Shown here: positions 41,129 to 51,638 of the stretch, piece by piece
Position numbering within the stretch: the stretch's first letter is position 1
How the letters are laid out: each line of letters begins with the position of its first letter
NCBI RefSeq assembly: GCF_001940235.1
Contig: NZ_MJIE01000001.1
Span: forward strand, 2,480,001 to 2,544,000
Direction: 5' to 3'
DNA from: Hornefia porci
GTDB lineage: Bacteria > Bacillota > Clostridia > Peptostreptococcales > Anaerovoracaceae
DNA: 64,000 bases
Notes under the pieces: model-generated
Seen by the model: only the letters and a program-made list of their open reading frames with translations
What the model was told of the DNA's origin: nothing
Databases searched by the model: none
Program-made: the position numbers and the translations under genes

Positions 41129-43954
41129 TTGAGTGAGTTTAAAACTGCGGTAAATCAGAGCAGGGCGGAGATAATATTGAGAATTGTGGATAAGCATGTT
41201 ATGTCGTTATGGGCAAAAAAAGAGGAGAAAAATGGGATTTTTTTCTGGCTGCCTCTGATGGTCCATCTGAAAGATACTATGGATGTGTCCAGATGGCTTT
41301 TTGAACACTGGCTCAGTGATAGTCAGCGGGAACTGTGCAGAAAAGGCCTCAAAGGCATGGGAAACAGGGAGGCAGTAACCCCTGACCTTGCAAGTGATCT
41401 AGCCTCATTTCTGGGAGGGATACACGACCTTGGAAAAGCCACTCCGGCATTTCAGACAAAAAAAGGGTTCAGCAATTCAAAAACACTTGATGATGAACTG
41501 AAGGAAAAGCTGGAAAGAGCAGGACTTTCAGGAATATCCACCGTCAATCTGCGGTATGCGGGTTGTTCTCCACATTCTCTCGCTGGAGAATATCTTCTGA
41601 AAAAATTCGGGATTGGTGACGATATAGGCTCTATTATCGGAGGACATCACGGAAAACCAGTCGACAGTCTCCGGGATATATTGAATCAGAGTGAATATGA
41701 AGCAAATTATTTTCAGTCCAATGATTTACGAAGTTCGGTCCGTGCTTTGTGGTTAGCCGCTCAGAAGGAGACATTTGAATGGGCGCTGCGTGAAAACGGC
41801 TTTTCTGATAAAGATGATCTTCCGAAGATCCCGGAACCCGTGCAGGTTATATATGAAGGCCTTATTATCATGGCCGACTGGATAGCGAGCAACTCCGATT
41901 ATTTTCCGTTGATAAATATAGATAGAGAAATAACGGAAAATCCTGAAAACCGCCTTCGGATGGGTATAAGTAAATGGGCTGGGGATACTCCTCTTCAAAC
42001 AGACTCATATCCGGGGAAAGATCAGCTATTTATTGATAGATTTGGATTTGCCCCAAGAGAGTTTCAGAAGGCAGTATACGAAACAACAGAATCGATCAGA
42101 AAGCCCGGAATCATGATTCTGGAAGCGCCTATGGGAGAGGGAAAGACGGAAGCTGCTCTTGCGGTGACAGAACTGATGATGACAAAGACAGGATGTAGCG
42201 GACTATTCTTTGGGCTCCCCACCCAGGCAACATCTAACGGAATGTTCAGCAGAATTGAAGAATGGCTAGGCAGTCTCGCAAAGTATCATGATGCCTTTCA
42301 ATCTCTCAGACTTTCCCACGGAAAAGCGGCTTTGAACGAAGATATGAACAGGCTCCGGAAGCATGCGGACCAGGTCAATACCGACGGATCACACGACGAG
42401 AATGTTTATATTAACGAGTGGTTCTCCGGAAGAAAAAAGGCCATGCTAGATGATTTTGTCGTAGGAACTGTAGACGGATTTCTACTTTTGGCGCTTAAGC
42501 AGAAGCATCTTGCATTGAGACATCTCGGATTCAGTAAAAAGGTAGTGATTGTTGATGAAGTGCACGCATATGATGCTTACATGCAGCAGTACCTGGAAGA
42601 AGCAATTAGATGGATGGGTGTGTATGGAGTTCCTGTGATACTCGTTTCGGCAACTCTTCCGCCTGAGAAACGTGAAGCATTCATTGAAACATATCTTAGG
42701 GGAACGGGAATGAAAAAAAGTGATATGAGATTTCCCGAAGTTTCTGCAAACAGTTATCCGCTCATAACCTACACCGACGGACAGAATGTTCTGGTAAAGG
42801 ATGATTTCAGGGAAGGAGAAAACAAGGAAATTCATATCAGGAAACTGGACAATGATGACCTTCTTGAAACGGTCTCGAATCTCCTGGCAGAGGGAGGAGT
42901 TGTCGGGATAGTAGTCAACACGGTAAAAAGAGCCCAGGAAATTGGAAAGAAATGTAAGGACAGATTCGGTAGCAATACCGTGGAAATACTCCATTCGTCT
43001 TACATAGCGGCGGATAGAGTGAGAAAAGAATCAGATCTAATAAATGAGATAGGGAAGAACGGAAAACGTCCTGAAATGAAGATAGTCATTGGAACGCAGG
43101 TAATAGAGCAGTCCCTCGATATCGACTTCGACGTGATGGTTTCAGATCTGTGCCCTGTAGACCTTCTGCTTCAGCGGGCTGGAAGACTTCATAGGCACGA
43201 TATTGACCGCCCGGAGAAACTGAAAGAACCTGTTCTTTATGTAATGGGAACGAATCAGGAATTTAAGTTCGCCCGCGGATCAGAAATGGTTTACGGAAAG
43301 TATTTCCTGATACGTACTCAGCATTTTCTGCCGGATACCATCCGGGTTCCATCCGATATCCCGGTCTTGATACAGGAAGTTTACGGGGATGAGGACCTGA
43401 AGTTGGACGGTTCTCTAAAGGAAAAATACGAAGAAGCAAAGAGAAAGCAGCAAATCGAAATAGAGGAAAAGAAAAGCAAGGCTCAACAATTCAAGATAGA
43501 TCATCCGAATCCGAACAAGACTTTAATTGGATGGCTCAGAGAAATGGATATTTCAGAGACCGAAGAAACAGCGGCGGCACAGGTCAGGGACATCCAGGAG
43601 ACCATAGAAGTGATAGCGGTAAAGAAGACTGGAAACGGGTACGGGACATTTAAAGATAACGTGGATGTCTCAGGAAGGATCTCCGAAACAAGAATATCAA
43701 AAGACCTTGCCGGACAGACCATTCGCATCCCAGGCCACATCATAAGAAAGCAGGGAATATCCCATGAGATAAAGTGGCTCGAGGATTATAACAGGAAAAG
43801 TCTTTCCGAGTGGCAGAAAGAACCGTGGCTCAAAGGGGAGCTCGGAATTATCTTCGATGAGGATGGGACGTTTGATCTGAATGGAACAGAACTTAAATAT
43901 GATAACGAGTACGGACTTAGAGAGGTCAAAGAGGTAATAGATGAAAAGATTTAA
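41129..43954 (+). CDS. cas3: CRISPR-associated helicase-nuclease Cas3 (type I-E)
   Basis: A 941-residue protein. The HD nuclease domain comes first (GGIHDLGKATPAFQ near residue 95, then IIGGHHGKPV near 170). The helicase has Walker A APMGEGKTEAALA (near 333), the DEVH box in VIVDEVHAYDAYM (near 475), VSATLPPEKR (near 507) and QRAGRLHRHD (motif VI). It degrades the displaced strand once Cascade has bound target DNA. The start is TTG at 41129 with AAAGGG before it; no better ATG fits. The end overlaps cse1 by 14 nt. Confidence 0.95.
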   Translation: MSEFKTAVNQSRAEIILRIVDKHVMSLWAKKEEKNGIFFWLPLMVHLKDTMDVSRWLFEHWLSDSQRELCRKGLKGMGNREAVTPDLASDLASFLGGIHDLGKATPAFQTKKGFSNSKTLDDELKEKLERAGLSGISTVNLRYAGCSPHSLAGEYLLKKFGIGDDIGSIIGGHHGKPVDSLRDILNQSEYEANYFQSNDLRSSVRALWLAAQKETFEWALRENGFSDKDDLPKIPEPVQVIYEGLIIMADWIASNSDYFPLINIDREITENPENRLRMGISKWAGDTPLQTDSYPGKDQLFIDRFGFAPREFQKAVYETTESIRKPGIMILEAPMGEGKTEAALAVTELMMTKTGCSGLFFGLPTQATSNGMFSRIEEWLGSLAKYHDAFQSLRLSHGKAALNEDMNRLRKHADQVNTDGSHDENVYINEWFSGRKKAMLDDFVVGTVDGFLLLALKQKHLALRHLGFSKKVVIVDEVHAYDAYMQQYLEEAIRWMGVYGVPVILVSATLPPEKREAFIETYLRGTGMKKSDMRFPEVSANSYPLITYTDGQNVLVKDDFREGENKEIHIRKLDNDDLLETVSNLLAEGGVVGIVVNTVKRAQEIGKKCKDRFGSNTVEILHSSYIAADRVRKESDLINEIGKNGKRPEMKIVIGTQVIEQSLDIDFDVMVSDLCPVDLLLQRAGRLHRHDIDRPEKLKEPVLYVMGTNQEFKFARGSEMVYGKYFLIRTQHFLPDTIRVPSDIPVLIQEVYGDEDLKLDGSLKEKYEEAKRKQQIEIEEKKSKAQQFKIDHPNPNKTLIGWLREMDISETEETAAAQVRDIQETIEVIAVKKTGNGYGTFKDNVDVSGRISETRISKDLAGQTIRIPGHIIRKQGISHEIKWLEDYNRKSLSEWQKEPWLKGELGIIFDEDGTFDLNGTELKYDNEYGLREVKEVIDEKI

Positions 43955-45668
43955 TCTTGTAAGCGAGCCGTGGATAGCGGTGATGGAAAAGGAAAGCGAC
44001 GAGATAAGGGAAATATCTCTGTCGGAACTCTTTATAAATACGGGGAAATACAGATGCCTTTCAGGGGAAATGGAGATCCAGAATTTTGCGGTAATGAGAA
44101 TGATCCTCGCCGTGATCCATACCGTTTTCTCAAGGTTCGATGTCAACGGAGATCCACTTTCCGGTATTTCTCTGGATGACAGATATGTTCAGACTGAAAA
44201 TGTGAATGAAGATGATATTGAAGAATACGCAGAGGCGGCCAAGGGAAATTGGTTCAAACTGTATTCAATGGATTTCTTCCCCGAAATAGTAAATGAGTAT
44301 CTTGAAAAGCAGAAGGACAGGTTCTTCCTCTTCAGTGACAAGAATCCCTTCTATCAGGTGGATCCGGAAGAAATGAAAGTGCTCATAAAAGAATGCAATA
44401 ATGATGATTCGACTTCCGTGATGGGGAAAAACCTGAACAGGACAATATCTGAAAGCGAACACGTCAAGGCGTTCTTCGCTCCTGTGATCGGGGAAGTGAT
44501 TGGAAAGAAAACCGACAATACATCGACAAAGGATCTGATGTCTGAATCAGAATTCGCAAGATGGCTTATAACATATCAGGAATATGCCGGAACAGGAGAC
44601 AAGGCAAGCCTTGTCAGAGAGGTAAACGGCGTAAAGCAGAGCACAGCAAGCGGATGGCTATACGAGATAGGAGGAGTTTATCTGAAGGGAAAGGATCTTC
44701 ACGAAACGCTCGTTCTGAACTACATCCCGGTGATACCTGTGGAAGGATTCATCGGATACATCCAGAGGCCATGCTGGGAGAAAAGCGGCATTGATAACGT
44801 CAGAAAAATATGTGATGAGATATTCATAGATAATTATGCCGAACTGTACACGAACTGGAGCAGAGCGCTCAGCATAAAGCCTGACATGGATATGGATGGT
44901 CCGGTATCGGTCAGTGCCATCAAGCTGCCAGGAATAACCAAAAATAGCAGATCGATAGAACCTATGACCGTATGGAAATATCACGATTCTGGGAAATACA
45001 AAGGCGTGTTCCGTCCAGCAAGACACAAGGCGGAAAAGTCGCTGTGGAGGTCGTTCGGAGCGGTTGTGCTGCCTTCATTTTCTGACGGTAAGGAAAAGCA
45101 CATTCGGCCGAGGATATTTGACCAGTACGAGCTTCTGTCACAGGCAAGCGGCGAACGGTGGACGGATATAGAAGGAATTGGTCTTATTGATAACGGGCAG
45201 CAGGCTTCGCTGACACCTGTGGATGAAGTTTATGATAGCTTCCAGGTCAATGACCTTATACTGACAGACCAAGCTACTGACGGATGGATAACGAGAATAG
45301 CCGATGCGGTGGAAACCACCAAAGCAGCTATATCCGAATACGAACTTTATTTCAGGCACATCTATGAGATAAGAGGACTCAAGGATGATATCTGTAGAAA
45401 AAGGGCGGTGGACAGGGCCGAAGAAATCTACAGTCAGTTGGACCTAGAATTCAAGTCCTGGCTTGCTTCCATAGAGCCGGGAATGAGTAAAGACGATAAA
45501 ATCGGGGACTGGTATTCATACCTGAAAAAGATACTGACAGCGGAGGCGGAGTTCGTATTTGAAAATTGCTCTACAAGAGATATGAAAGGCATCAAGAAAA
45601 ACGGCAGAACAATGAACATCACTACAGAATACAACCTGTTTATACGAAAACTGAACAAGATCTTGTGA
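43941..45668 (+). CDS. cse1: Cascade large subunit Cse1/CasA
   Basis: A 575-residue Cas8e protein, starting MKRFNLVSEPWIAVMEK, the typical opening of Cse1. It has LSELFINTGKYRCLSGEMEI and a cysteine-poor body, ending in a four-helix bundle. Cse1 reads the PAM and recruits Cas3. Length is close to the E. coli protein (about 500) with some extra loops. It overlaps cas3 and is 11 bp before cse2. Confidence 0.93.
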   Translation: MKRFNLVSEPWIAVMEKESDEIREISLSELFINTGKYRCLSGEMEIQNFAVMRMILAVIHTVFSRFDVNGDPLSGISLDDRYVQTENVNEDDIEEYAEAAKGNWFKLYSMDFFPEIVNEYLEKQKDRFFLFSDKNPFYQVDPEEMKVLIKECNNDDSTSVMGKNLNRTISESEHVKAFFAPVIGEVIGKKTDNTSTKDLMSESEFARWLITYQEYAGTGDKASLVREVNGVKQSTASGWLYEIGGVYLKGKDLHETLVLNYIPVIPVEGFIGYIQRPCWEKSGIDNVRKICDEIFIDNYAELYTNWSRALSIKPDMDMDGPVSVSAIKLPGITKNSRSIEPMTVWKYHDSGKYKGVFRPARHKAEKSLWRSFGAVVLPSFSDGKEKHIRPRIFDQYELLSQASGERWTDIEGIGLIDNGQQASLTPVDEVYDSFQVNDLILTDQATDGWITRIADAVETTKAAISEYELYFRHIYEIRGLKDDICRKRAVDRAEEIYSQLDLEFKSWLASIEPGMSKDDKIGDWYSYLKKILTAEAEFVFENCSTRDMKGIKKNGRTMNITTEYNLFIRKLNKIL

Positions 45669-45679
45669 GGAGGCGAAAC

Positions 45680-46279
45680 ATGAAAGATAATAAACCGACC
45701 GTTTATCAGGTCGTCAGGAACTTTATCTCCGCCCTGGATAAGCAGAGTGAAAATAAGAACGTATCCGGGATACTGGCTGTGCTGAGGAATTCCCTTGGAA
45801 AAGAATATGAGGATGCTTCTAATGTGTGGCCTGTGATCATTCCCTTTATGCCGGATGAGTTCATGGGGAGCGGCACTCCAACTTACGAGGAAAAAGCCAT
45901 CTACAACACTTTGCAGCTGTATGCCCTCGGGCAGCAGGGCTCCTCAAAGGTGGAAAACGACAAGGATACTAGAAACATGGGAGCCTCTCTATCGGCGCTG
46001 AGGACCGATGATTCCGCATCACTGGACAGAAGGTTCAGTGCCATGATAAATTCCTCATCCTATAACGAATTTTTCCAGCACATGAAACACCTTTTCAAAT
46101 TGGGAAAGTCCAAGGGAAATTTCAAAGTGAATTACCCGAAACTTGCCGAGGACCTTTTCTGGTATCAGATGGGTAATAACAGGCAGGTCAGTTTGAACTG
46201 GGCCAGAGACTACTACAGGAGCAGAGCTAAGAATACAGATAGAGGAAATTCAGAAGATAAAACTAATAACGAAGAGTAA
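45680..46279 (+). CDS. cse2: Cascade small subunit Cse2/CasB
   Basis: A 199-residue protein. I start it at MKDNKPTVYQVVRNF since GAGGAGG is 6 nt upstream; the open frame extends earlier inside cse1. It is helical, with SLSALRTDDSASLDRRFSAM-like content (ASLSALRTDDSASLDRRFSA) and the family ending WYQMGNNRQVSLNWARDYYR. Cse2 holds the displaced strand in Cascade. Confidence 0.92.
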   Translation: MKDNKPTVYQVVRNFISALDKQSENKNVSGILAVLRNSLGKEYEDASNVWPVIIPFMPDEFMGSGTPTYEEKAIYNTLQLYALGQQGSSKVENDKDTRNMGASLSALRTDDSASLDRRFSAMINSSSYNEFFQHMKHLFKLGKSKGNFKVNYPKLAEDLFWYQMGNNRQVSLNWARDYYRSRAKNTDRGNSEDKTNNEE

Positions 46280-46294
46280 TAAGGAGACAATTTT

Positions 46295-47371
46295 ATGAAC
46301 ACTAACAGAAACGAGAACCGCTTTTTCCTTGATATTCACGCTATCCAGATCCTTCCGCCGTCAAACGTCAACAGGGATGATACCGGAAGCCCTAAGACAG
46401 CAGTTTACGGAGGAGTTACCAGGGCAAGGGTAAGTTCTCAGTCCTGGAAGAGGGCAATGAGAACTTACTTTCTAGATGAAATGGGAAAGGACATGGGAGT
46501 AAGGACAGTACATGTTACTAAATATGTAGCTGATTTTATCATGGAGAAGGATCCTTCTATAAGCGAAGAAAAAGCATTCAAAATGGCAGAGAATATACTT
46601 AAACTCGCAGGACTCTCCCTCACAAAAGGCGTTACAAAGGCTCTGTTCTTTATCGGAAGCAAGCAGGCGGAGAACCTGGCTGAAGCGGCAATCTCAGGAG
46701 AAAAAGACAAAGATAAGTTGTCTCGGATGCTCAGCAGCGAACCGGCGATAGATATTGCACTTTTCGGAAGGATGGTTGCAGACAGCAAGACACTGAACGA
46801 GGATGCGGCCGCTCAAGTGGCGCATGCCATTTCTACTCACGGCGTACAAACGGAGTTCGATTACTACAATGCGGTGGATGATCTGAGACCGGAAGACCAG
46901 TCCGGAGCTGCCATGCTTGGAAACATAGAATTCAATTCTTCTACTTTGTATAGATATGCCAACGTAGCAGTTCATAACCTCATGGACCAGCTTGGAGACA
47001 AGGAAAAGGCCATCGACACGGCAAAGCTGTTCATCGAAGCGTTCGCTAATTCTATGCCGACAGGAAAGTCGAATACATTCGCAAATCAGACTCTTCCGCA
47101 ACTTCTGATGGTAAACATTCGTCAGGACAGGCCTGTAAGCCTGGTGACTGCGTTCGAAAATCCTGTAAAAACCAAGGGCGGTAATGCGGAACCATCCATT
47201 GTGCGTCTTCTGGAAGAGGAAAAGAAAGTGGAAAAATTCGTAAGAAAGCCTGTATGCTCTCTTATCGTGACGATGGATGATGATATCTCTCTTCCTGAAT
47301 GGGCTGAAGAAGAAGGCAACTTGTACGACCTTCTGGATGAGTTCGGGAAAAGAGCAGAGGAACTTCTTTAG
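46295..47371 (+). CDS. cas7: Cascade backbone Cas7e/CasC
   Basis: A 358-residue protein that starts with RFFLDIHAIQILPPSNVNRD and has VYGGVTRARVSSQSWKRAMR, the typical RAMP signature of Cas7e. Later come SMPTGKSNTFANQTLPQLLM and RPVSLVTAFENPV. Several copies coat the crRNA spacer. RBS AAGGAG precedes the ATG. Intact. Confidence 0.94.
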   Translation: MNTNRNENRFFLDIHAIQILPPSNVNRDDTGSPKTAVYGGVTRARVSSQSWKRAMRTYFLDEMGKDMGVRTVHVTKYVADFIMEKDPSISEEKAFKMAENILKLAGLSLTKGVTKALFFIGSKQAENLAEAAISGEKDKDKLSRMLSSEPAIDIALFGRMVADSKTLNEDAAAQVAHAISTHGVQTEFDYYNAVDDLRPEDQSGAAMLGNIEFNSSTLYRYANVAVHNLMDQLGDKEKAIDTAKLFIEAFANSMPTGKSNTFANQTLPQLLMVNIRQDRPVSLVTAFENPVKTKGGNAEPSIVRLLEEEKKVEKFVRKPVCSLIVTMDDDISLPEWAEEEGNLYDLLDEFGKRAEELL

Positions 47372-47387
47372 AAAGAAGGTAAAATAC

Positions 47388-48113
47388 ATGAAGGCCATAA
47401 TACTTAAGATTTCCGGGCCGCTTCAGGCCTGGGGAACTGATTCCCATTTTAATACGAGGCATACGGATGATCACCCGTCAAAAAGCGGAGTGATTGGAAT
47501 GATAGCTGCTGGTCTTGGATGCGGCAGGAATGACGATGAAACATTAAAAAAGCTGAACGAGCTGAAATTTGCCGTAAGAGTAGATCAACCTGGACAGATA
47601 TTAAGGGACTATCATACGGTGAAAAAAGATAAGCCTGATGGGAGATCTGGTCACACATATGTCACTAACAGATACTGCCTTGAGGATGCAGTGTTTCTGG
47701 TAGCTTTGAGCAGCGATGATGATGAATTGATAAAAACTGTGGAGAATGCCGTGAAAATACCGTATTTTCAGCCGTTCCTGGGACGGAGAGCTCTTCCTCC
47801 AACAGCGGATCTTTTCCAGGGAATCATTGACGGAGATCCGATAACTGCCTTGAAGAAATATCCATGGCAGGCTGCTGAATGGTATAAGAGGAAGCCTCAC
47901 AAGAAGATCCATATTTACGCTGACGCAGTCCTGCTGTCAGATGCTCCTTCTCGCATCAGAAATGATGAAGCGAGTTCCTTTTCCCAGAGAAGAGGAAGGA
48001 AGTTTAATCCAAGAAGAGAAGCACACATCGTTATAGATGCTTTTTCAGAAGGGGCGAACGCTCCGGATAGCAGGGAAGAACATGATGCTTTTGCCGCCAT
48101 AGGAGAGGAATGA
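47388..48113 (+). CDS. cas5: Cascade subunit Cas5e/CasD
   Basis: A 241-residue RAMP protein. I start at MKAIILKISGPLQAWGTDSH (AGAAGGT before the ATG); the upstream frame lies in cas7. It has RHTDDHPSKSGVIGMIAAGL, the conserved Cas5 core, and FLGRRALPPTADLFQGI. It caps the 5' handle of the crRNA. It is 1 bp before cas6. Confidence 0.93.
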   Translation: MKAIILKISGPLQAWGTDSHFNTRHTDDHPSKSGVIGMIAAGLGCGRNDDETLKKLNELKFAVRVDQPGQILRDYHTVKKDKPDGRSGHTYVTNRYCLEDAVFLVALSSDDDELIKTVENAVKIPYFQPFLGRRALPPTADLFQGIIDGDPITALKKYPWQAAEWYKRKPHKKIHIYADAVLLSDAPSRIRNDEASSFSQRRGRKFNPRREAHIVIDAFSEGANAPDSREEHDAFAAIGEE

Positions 48114-48114
48114 T

Positions 48115-48747
48115 ATGTATTTATCTCAAGTCGAAATAGATGTTCTGAACAGAAGAAAAATAAAGGATCTGACCCACTTGGGTGCATATCATAACTGGGT
48201 GGAGATGAGCTTTCCGGATGAGGTCGGTCAGGAAATCCGAACACGAAAATTGTGGAGAATAGATAGGATCAGAGATCACATTTATCTGCTCATAGTCAGT
48301 GAGGATAAACCGGATCTTGGTGCCATGGAAAAGTATGGCGTTCCTGGAAGTGCTGAAACCAAATGCTATGATAAATTCCTCGGTTCGATAAGCGAGGGAA
48401 GGCTTTACAGATTCAGGGTTACTCTTAACCCGGTGAGGGCTGTTTCCCAGGGAGAAGGGAAAAGAGGAAGGCTCATGCCTGAAATCACGGCGGAACAGCA
48501 GCTTGCCTTTCTGGAGTCCAGAGCCGAGAGACTGGGCTTCAAGCTGATGCCTGAGGAATATCAGATCGTGGAGAGAAGTTGGGAGCCGTTCAGGAAAAAA
48601 GGACAGAGATTGATGCGTCTGAGCAAAGCGACGTATGAAGGAATACTGAAAGTGACAGATGAGGAACTGTTTTACAATACTCTGACAAAAGGAATAGGAA
48701 AGAAAAAAGCATATGGCTTTGGATTGATGACTGTTATACCTTTATAA
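48115..48747 (+). CDS. cas6: crRNA endonuclease Cas6e/CasE
   Basis: A 210-residue nuclease that cuts the repeat hairpin. The catalytic histidine is His26 in LGAYHNWVEM, near the position of the Cas6e catalytic His. The C-terminal glycine-rich loop GIGKKKAYGFGLMTV is present. It stays bound to the 3' hairpin of the crRNA. The array repeat here has a CCCGC-GTGA-GCGGG stem that would be its substrate. Confidence 0.94.
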   Translation: MYLSQVEIDVLNRRKIKDLTHLGAYHNWVEMSFPDEVGQEIRTRKLWRIDRIRDHIYLLIVSEDKPDLGAMEKYGVPGSAETKCYDKFLGSISEGRLYRFRVTLNPVRAVSQGEGKRGRLMPEITAEQQLAFLESRAERLGFKLMPEEYQIVERSWEPFRKKGQRLMRLSKATYEGILKVTDEELFYNTLTKGIGKKKAYGFGLMTVIPL

Positions 48748-48759
48748 AATGAGGATTGA

Positions 48760-49698
<939 letters not shown>

Positions 49699-49700
49699 AA

Positions 49701-50582
49701 ATGCCTTTTACAGTAATTACTTTGAAAAAAGTCCCGAATTCACTCCGTGGTGATTTGACGAGATGGATGCAGGAAATCGCCACTGGAGTCTATGTGGGCA
49801 ATTTTAATTCAAGAGTCAGAGAGGCTCTATGGCAAAGGATTACAGACACTGTTGGAGACGGAGAGGCAACTATGAGTTTTGCCTTCCGAAACGAAATTGG
49901 CTATTCATTCCAGACGATCAACGCGGAAAGACGGGTAGTTGATTATGATGGAATTCCGCTGGTCCTGTTACCGTCTAAAGAGAGTGAGACGCAAGGAAAA
50001 GATAAAACTGCCGGATTCAGCAATGCAAGTAAGATACATAGAGCAAGACGTGTTGTCAGACCGGAAGCAGAGCATCAGCAAACAGAGCTTGTTTTTCTGG
50101 ATATTGAAACTACGGGACTTGACGTTGAAAAAGATAAGATAATTGAAATCGGGGCAATTAAGTTAATGGGAGAAGAGGAGGAGGTGTTTCACGAACTTAT
50201 CAAGATAAAAGAAAAAATTCCAAACACAATTGAAAAACTAACAGGTATAACTAGCTCTGAACTTTCTTCAGATGGTGTGGAACTCGAGCGATGCATTGCA
50301 GAATTCAGAGAGTTTATCGGGAAGTCAGAACTGATCGGTTATAACATAAGATTCGATATCACATTTCTTAACAAGGCTCTTTCAAATGCTTCTCTTCCGC
50401 CAATACATAATAAGACTTCTGATCTGATGCGTGAAGCAAAAAAACGCAACATGTTCCAGACAAATTACAAACTGGACACCACACTGAAGGAATATGGGAT
50501 AGATAAGGTGGTACGACACAGGGCACTGGAAGATGCGAAATTGATAAATCAGTTATACAATGCGATGAACGAAAAGAATTAG
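49701..50582 (+). CDS. cas2: Cas2e fused to DnaQ-like exonuclease
   Basis: A 293-residue fusion. Residues 1-90 are Cas2e (FTVITLKKVPNSLRGDLTRW, then GVYVGNFNSRVREALW). A linker of about 30 residues follows. Residues 123-293 are a DEDDh exonuclease with LVFLDIETTGLD (Asp, Glu), GYNIRFDITFLNK (Asp) and VRHRALEDAKLI (His, Asp). Plain Cas2e is about 95 residues. Such fusions are known in some type I-E systems, where the exonuclease trims prespacers before integration. Confidence 0.95.
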   Translation: MPFTVITLKKVPNSLRGDLTRWMQEIATGVYVGNFNSRVREALWQRITDTVGDGEATMSFAFRNEIGYSFQTINAERRVVDYDGIPLVLLPSKESETQGKDKTAGFSNASKIHRARRVVRPEAEHQQTELVFLDIETTGLDVEKDKIIEIGAIKLMGEEEEVFHELIKIKEKIPNTIEKLTGITSSELSSDGVELERCIAEFREFIGKSELIGYNIRFDITFLNKALSNASLPPIHNKTSDLMREAKKRNMFQTNYKLDTTLKEYGIDKVVRHRALEDAKLINQLYNAMNEKN

Positions 50583-50671
50583 TCGGATCGTAATAAACTG
50601 ACGCCGCGGAAAGTGAATAAAAACAGGTCGATGACTGGTGAAAAGCCGGTATTTTTAAAGGATTTTTTGCT
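50583..50671 (+). promoter_or_regulatory. CRISPR leader
   Basis: This 89-bp stretch separates cas2 from the first repeat. The array degenerates at its other end, so this is the leader side. It contains GGTATTTTTAAAGGATTTTT next to the first repeat. No clear IHF-like site or promoter was identified. Confidence 0.6.
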
Positions 50672-51247
50672 GTGGTTCCCGCGTGAGCGGGGGTGATCCT
50701 ATCCTGACGGAATGATTACGGCAAGCAACAGAGTGGTTCCCGCGTGAGCGGGGGTGATCCTGACGCGTCCTGCAAGATCATCCTCATGCCATCGTGGTTC
50801 CCGCGTGAGCGGGGGTGATCCCAAAACAGTGGTCGATCACCGGTACAACTTTGCGTGGTTCCCGCGTGAGCGGGGGTGATCCTGGCAAAGACGTTGCCGG
50901 CGTTGGATATCTGCAGTGGTTCCCGCGTGAGCGGGGGTGATCCTCCGTCGCGAAGGCAATGAAGATGAAGTACAAGGTGGTTCCCGCGTGAGCGGGGGTG
51001 ATCCTCAAAATTGGAACCATCAAAGGCAGACACGATAGTGGTTCCCGCGTGAGCGGGGGTGATCCTGGGTTGATAAGCACTACATCACCTATGTGGATGT
51101 GGTTCCCGCGTGAGCGGGGGTGATCCTGCGATGATTGGATTCCCCCTGCGATCTGGGAGTGGTTCCCGCGTGAGCGGGGGTGATCCCGGCGGATCGAAGT
51201 CTTATAAGGTCTATTTCAGGTGGTTCCCGCGTGAGCGAGGGTGATCC
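50672..51247 (+). CRISPR. Type I-E CRISPR array, 10 repeats and 9 spacers
   Basis: The 28-nt repeat begins GTGGTTCCCGCGTGAGCGGG and ends GGTGATCC. It occurs at 50672, 50733, 50794, 50855, 50916, 50977, 51038, 51099, 51159 and 51220. Spacers are 33 nt except the eighth (32 nt). The core CCCGC-GTGA-GCGGG forms the hairpin cut by Cas6e. The last repeat carries GCGAGGG in place of GCGGGGG, as expected for the leader-distal end. I saw no spacer matching another place in this window by eye. Confidence 0.97.
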
Positions 51248-51329
51248 TCAAGTCTGTGGAGTAGTACCATTTAAATGCAGTCGTTAAATCCACAAAAAGA
51301 TGATAATATATCATCAGGGAGGTGGAGAC

Positions 51330-51638
51330 ATGAAATACGATAAGGAATTCAAACTGCAGGCTCTTGAACTGGCCGATGAAATCGGCGTCAAGGCAGCTGC
51401 GGAGCAACTCGGCATCAAGTATTACACACTTGCCGACTGGCGTCGCCAGCGCAAAGCTCACGGCGAAGAATCTTTCGTTGGCAGTGGTAACAAAATGATA
51501 CCGCTCAGCGAAAAGGATCGTCGCATTAAGGAACTCGAAGCGGAGCTTCGGGAAACCAGGCGAGCTAACGATATACTCAAGGAGGCCCTCGGTTTTTCGC
51601 ACAAAGCCGGAAGAAGTGAGAGCCCGGAAACGCTTTGA
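51330..51638 (+). CDS. IS3 transposase OrfA
   Basis: A 102-residue HTH protein starting MKYDKEFKLQALELADEIGV, with GGGAGG before the ATG. The HTH is KAAAEQLGIKYYTLADWRRQ and a leucine-zipper-like helix follows (KDRRIKELEAELRETRRAND). It overlaps OrfB by 23 nt in a different frame, the usual setting for frameshift fusion to OrfAB. Confidence 0.92.
   Translation: MKYDKEFKLQALELADEIGVKAAAEQLGIKYYTLADWRRQRKAHGEESFVGSGNKMIPLSEKDRRIKELEAELRETRRANDILKEALGFSHKAGRSESPETL

Noticed and set aside
50716..51080. Minus-strand reading frames of about 100 residues with repeated HPRSRGNH and SPPLTREP segments
   Set aside because: They are translations of the CRISPR repeats. The 61-nt period makes such frames open by chance; they are not genes.
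50700..51219. Possible self-targeting spacers against the prophage or IS elements in this window
   Set aside because: Reading the nine spacers against the phage genes by eye gave no match beyond short words. An alignment of each spacer on both strands would settle it; a full-length match would reverse this.
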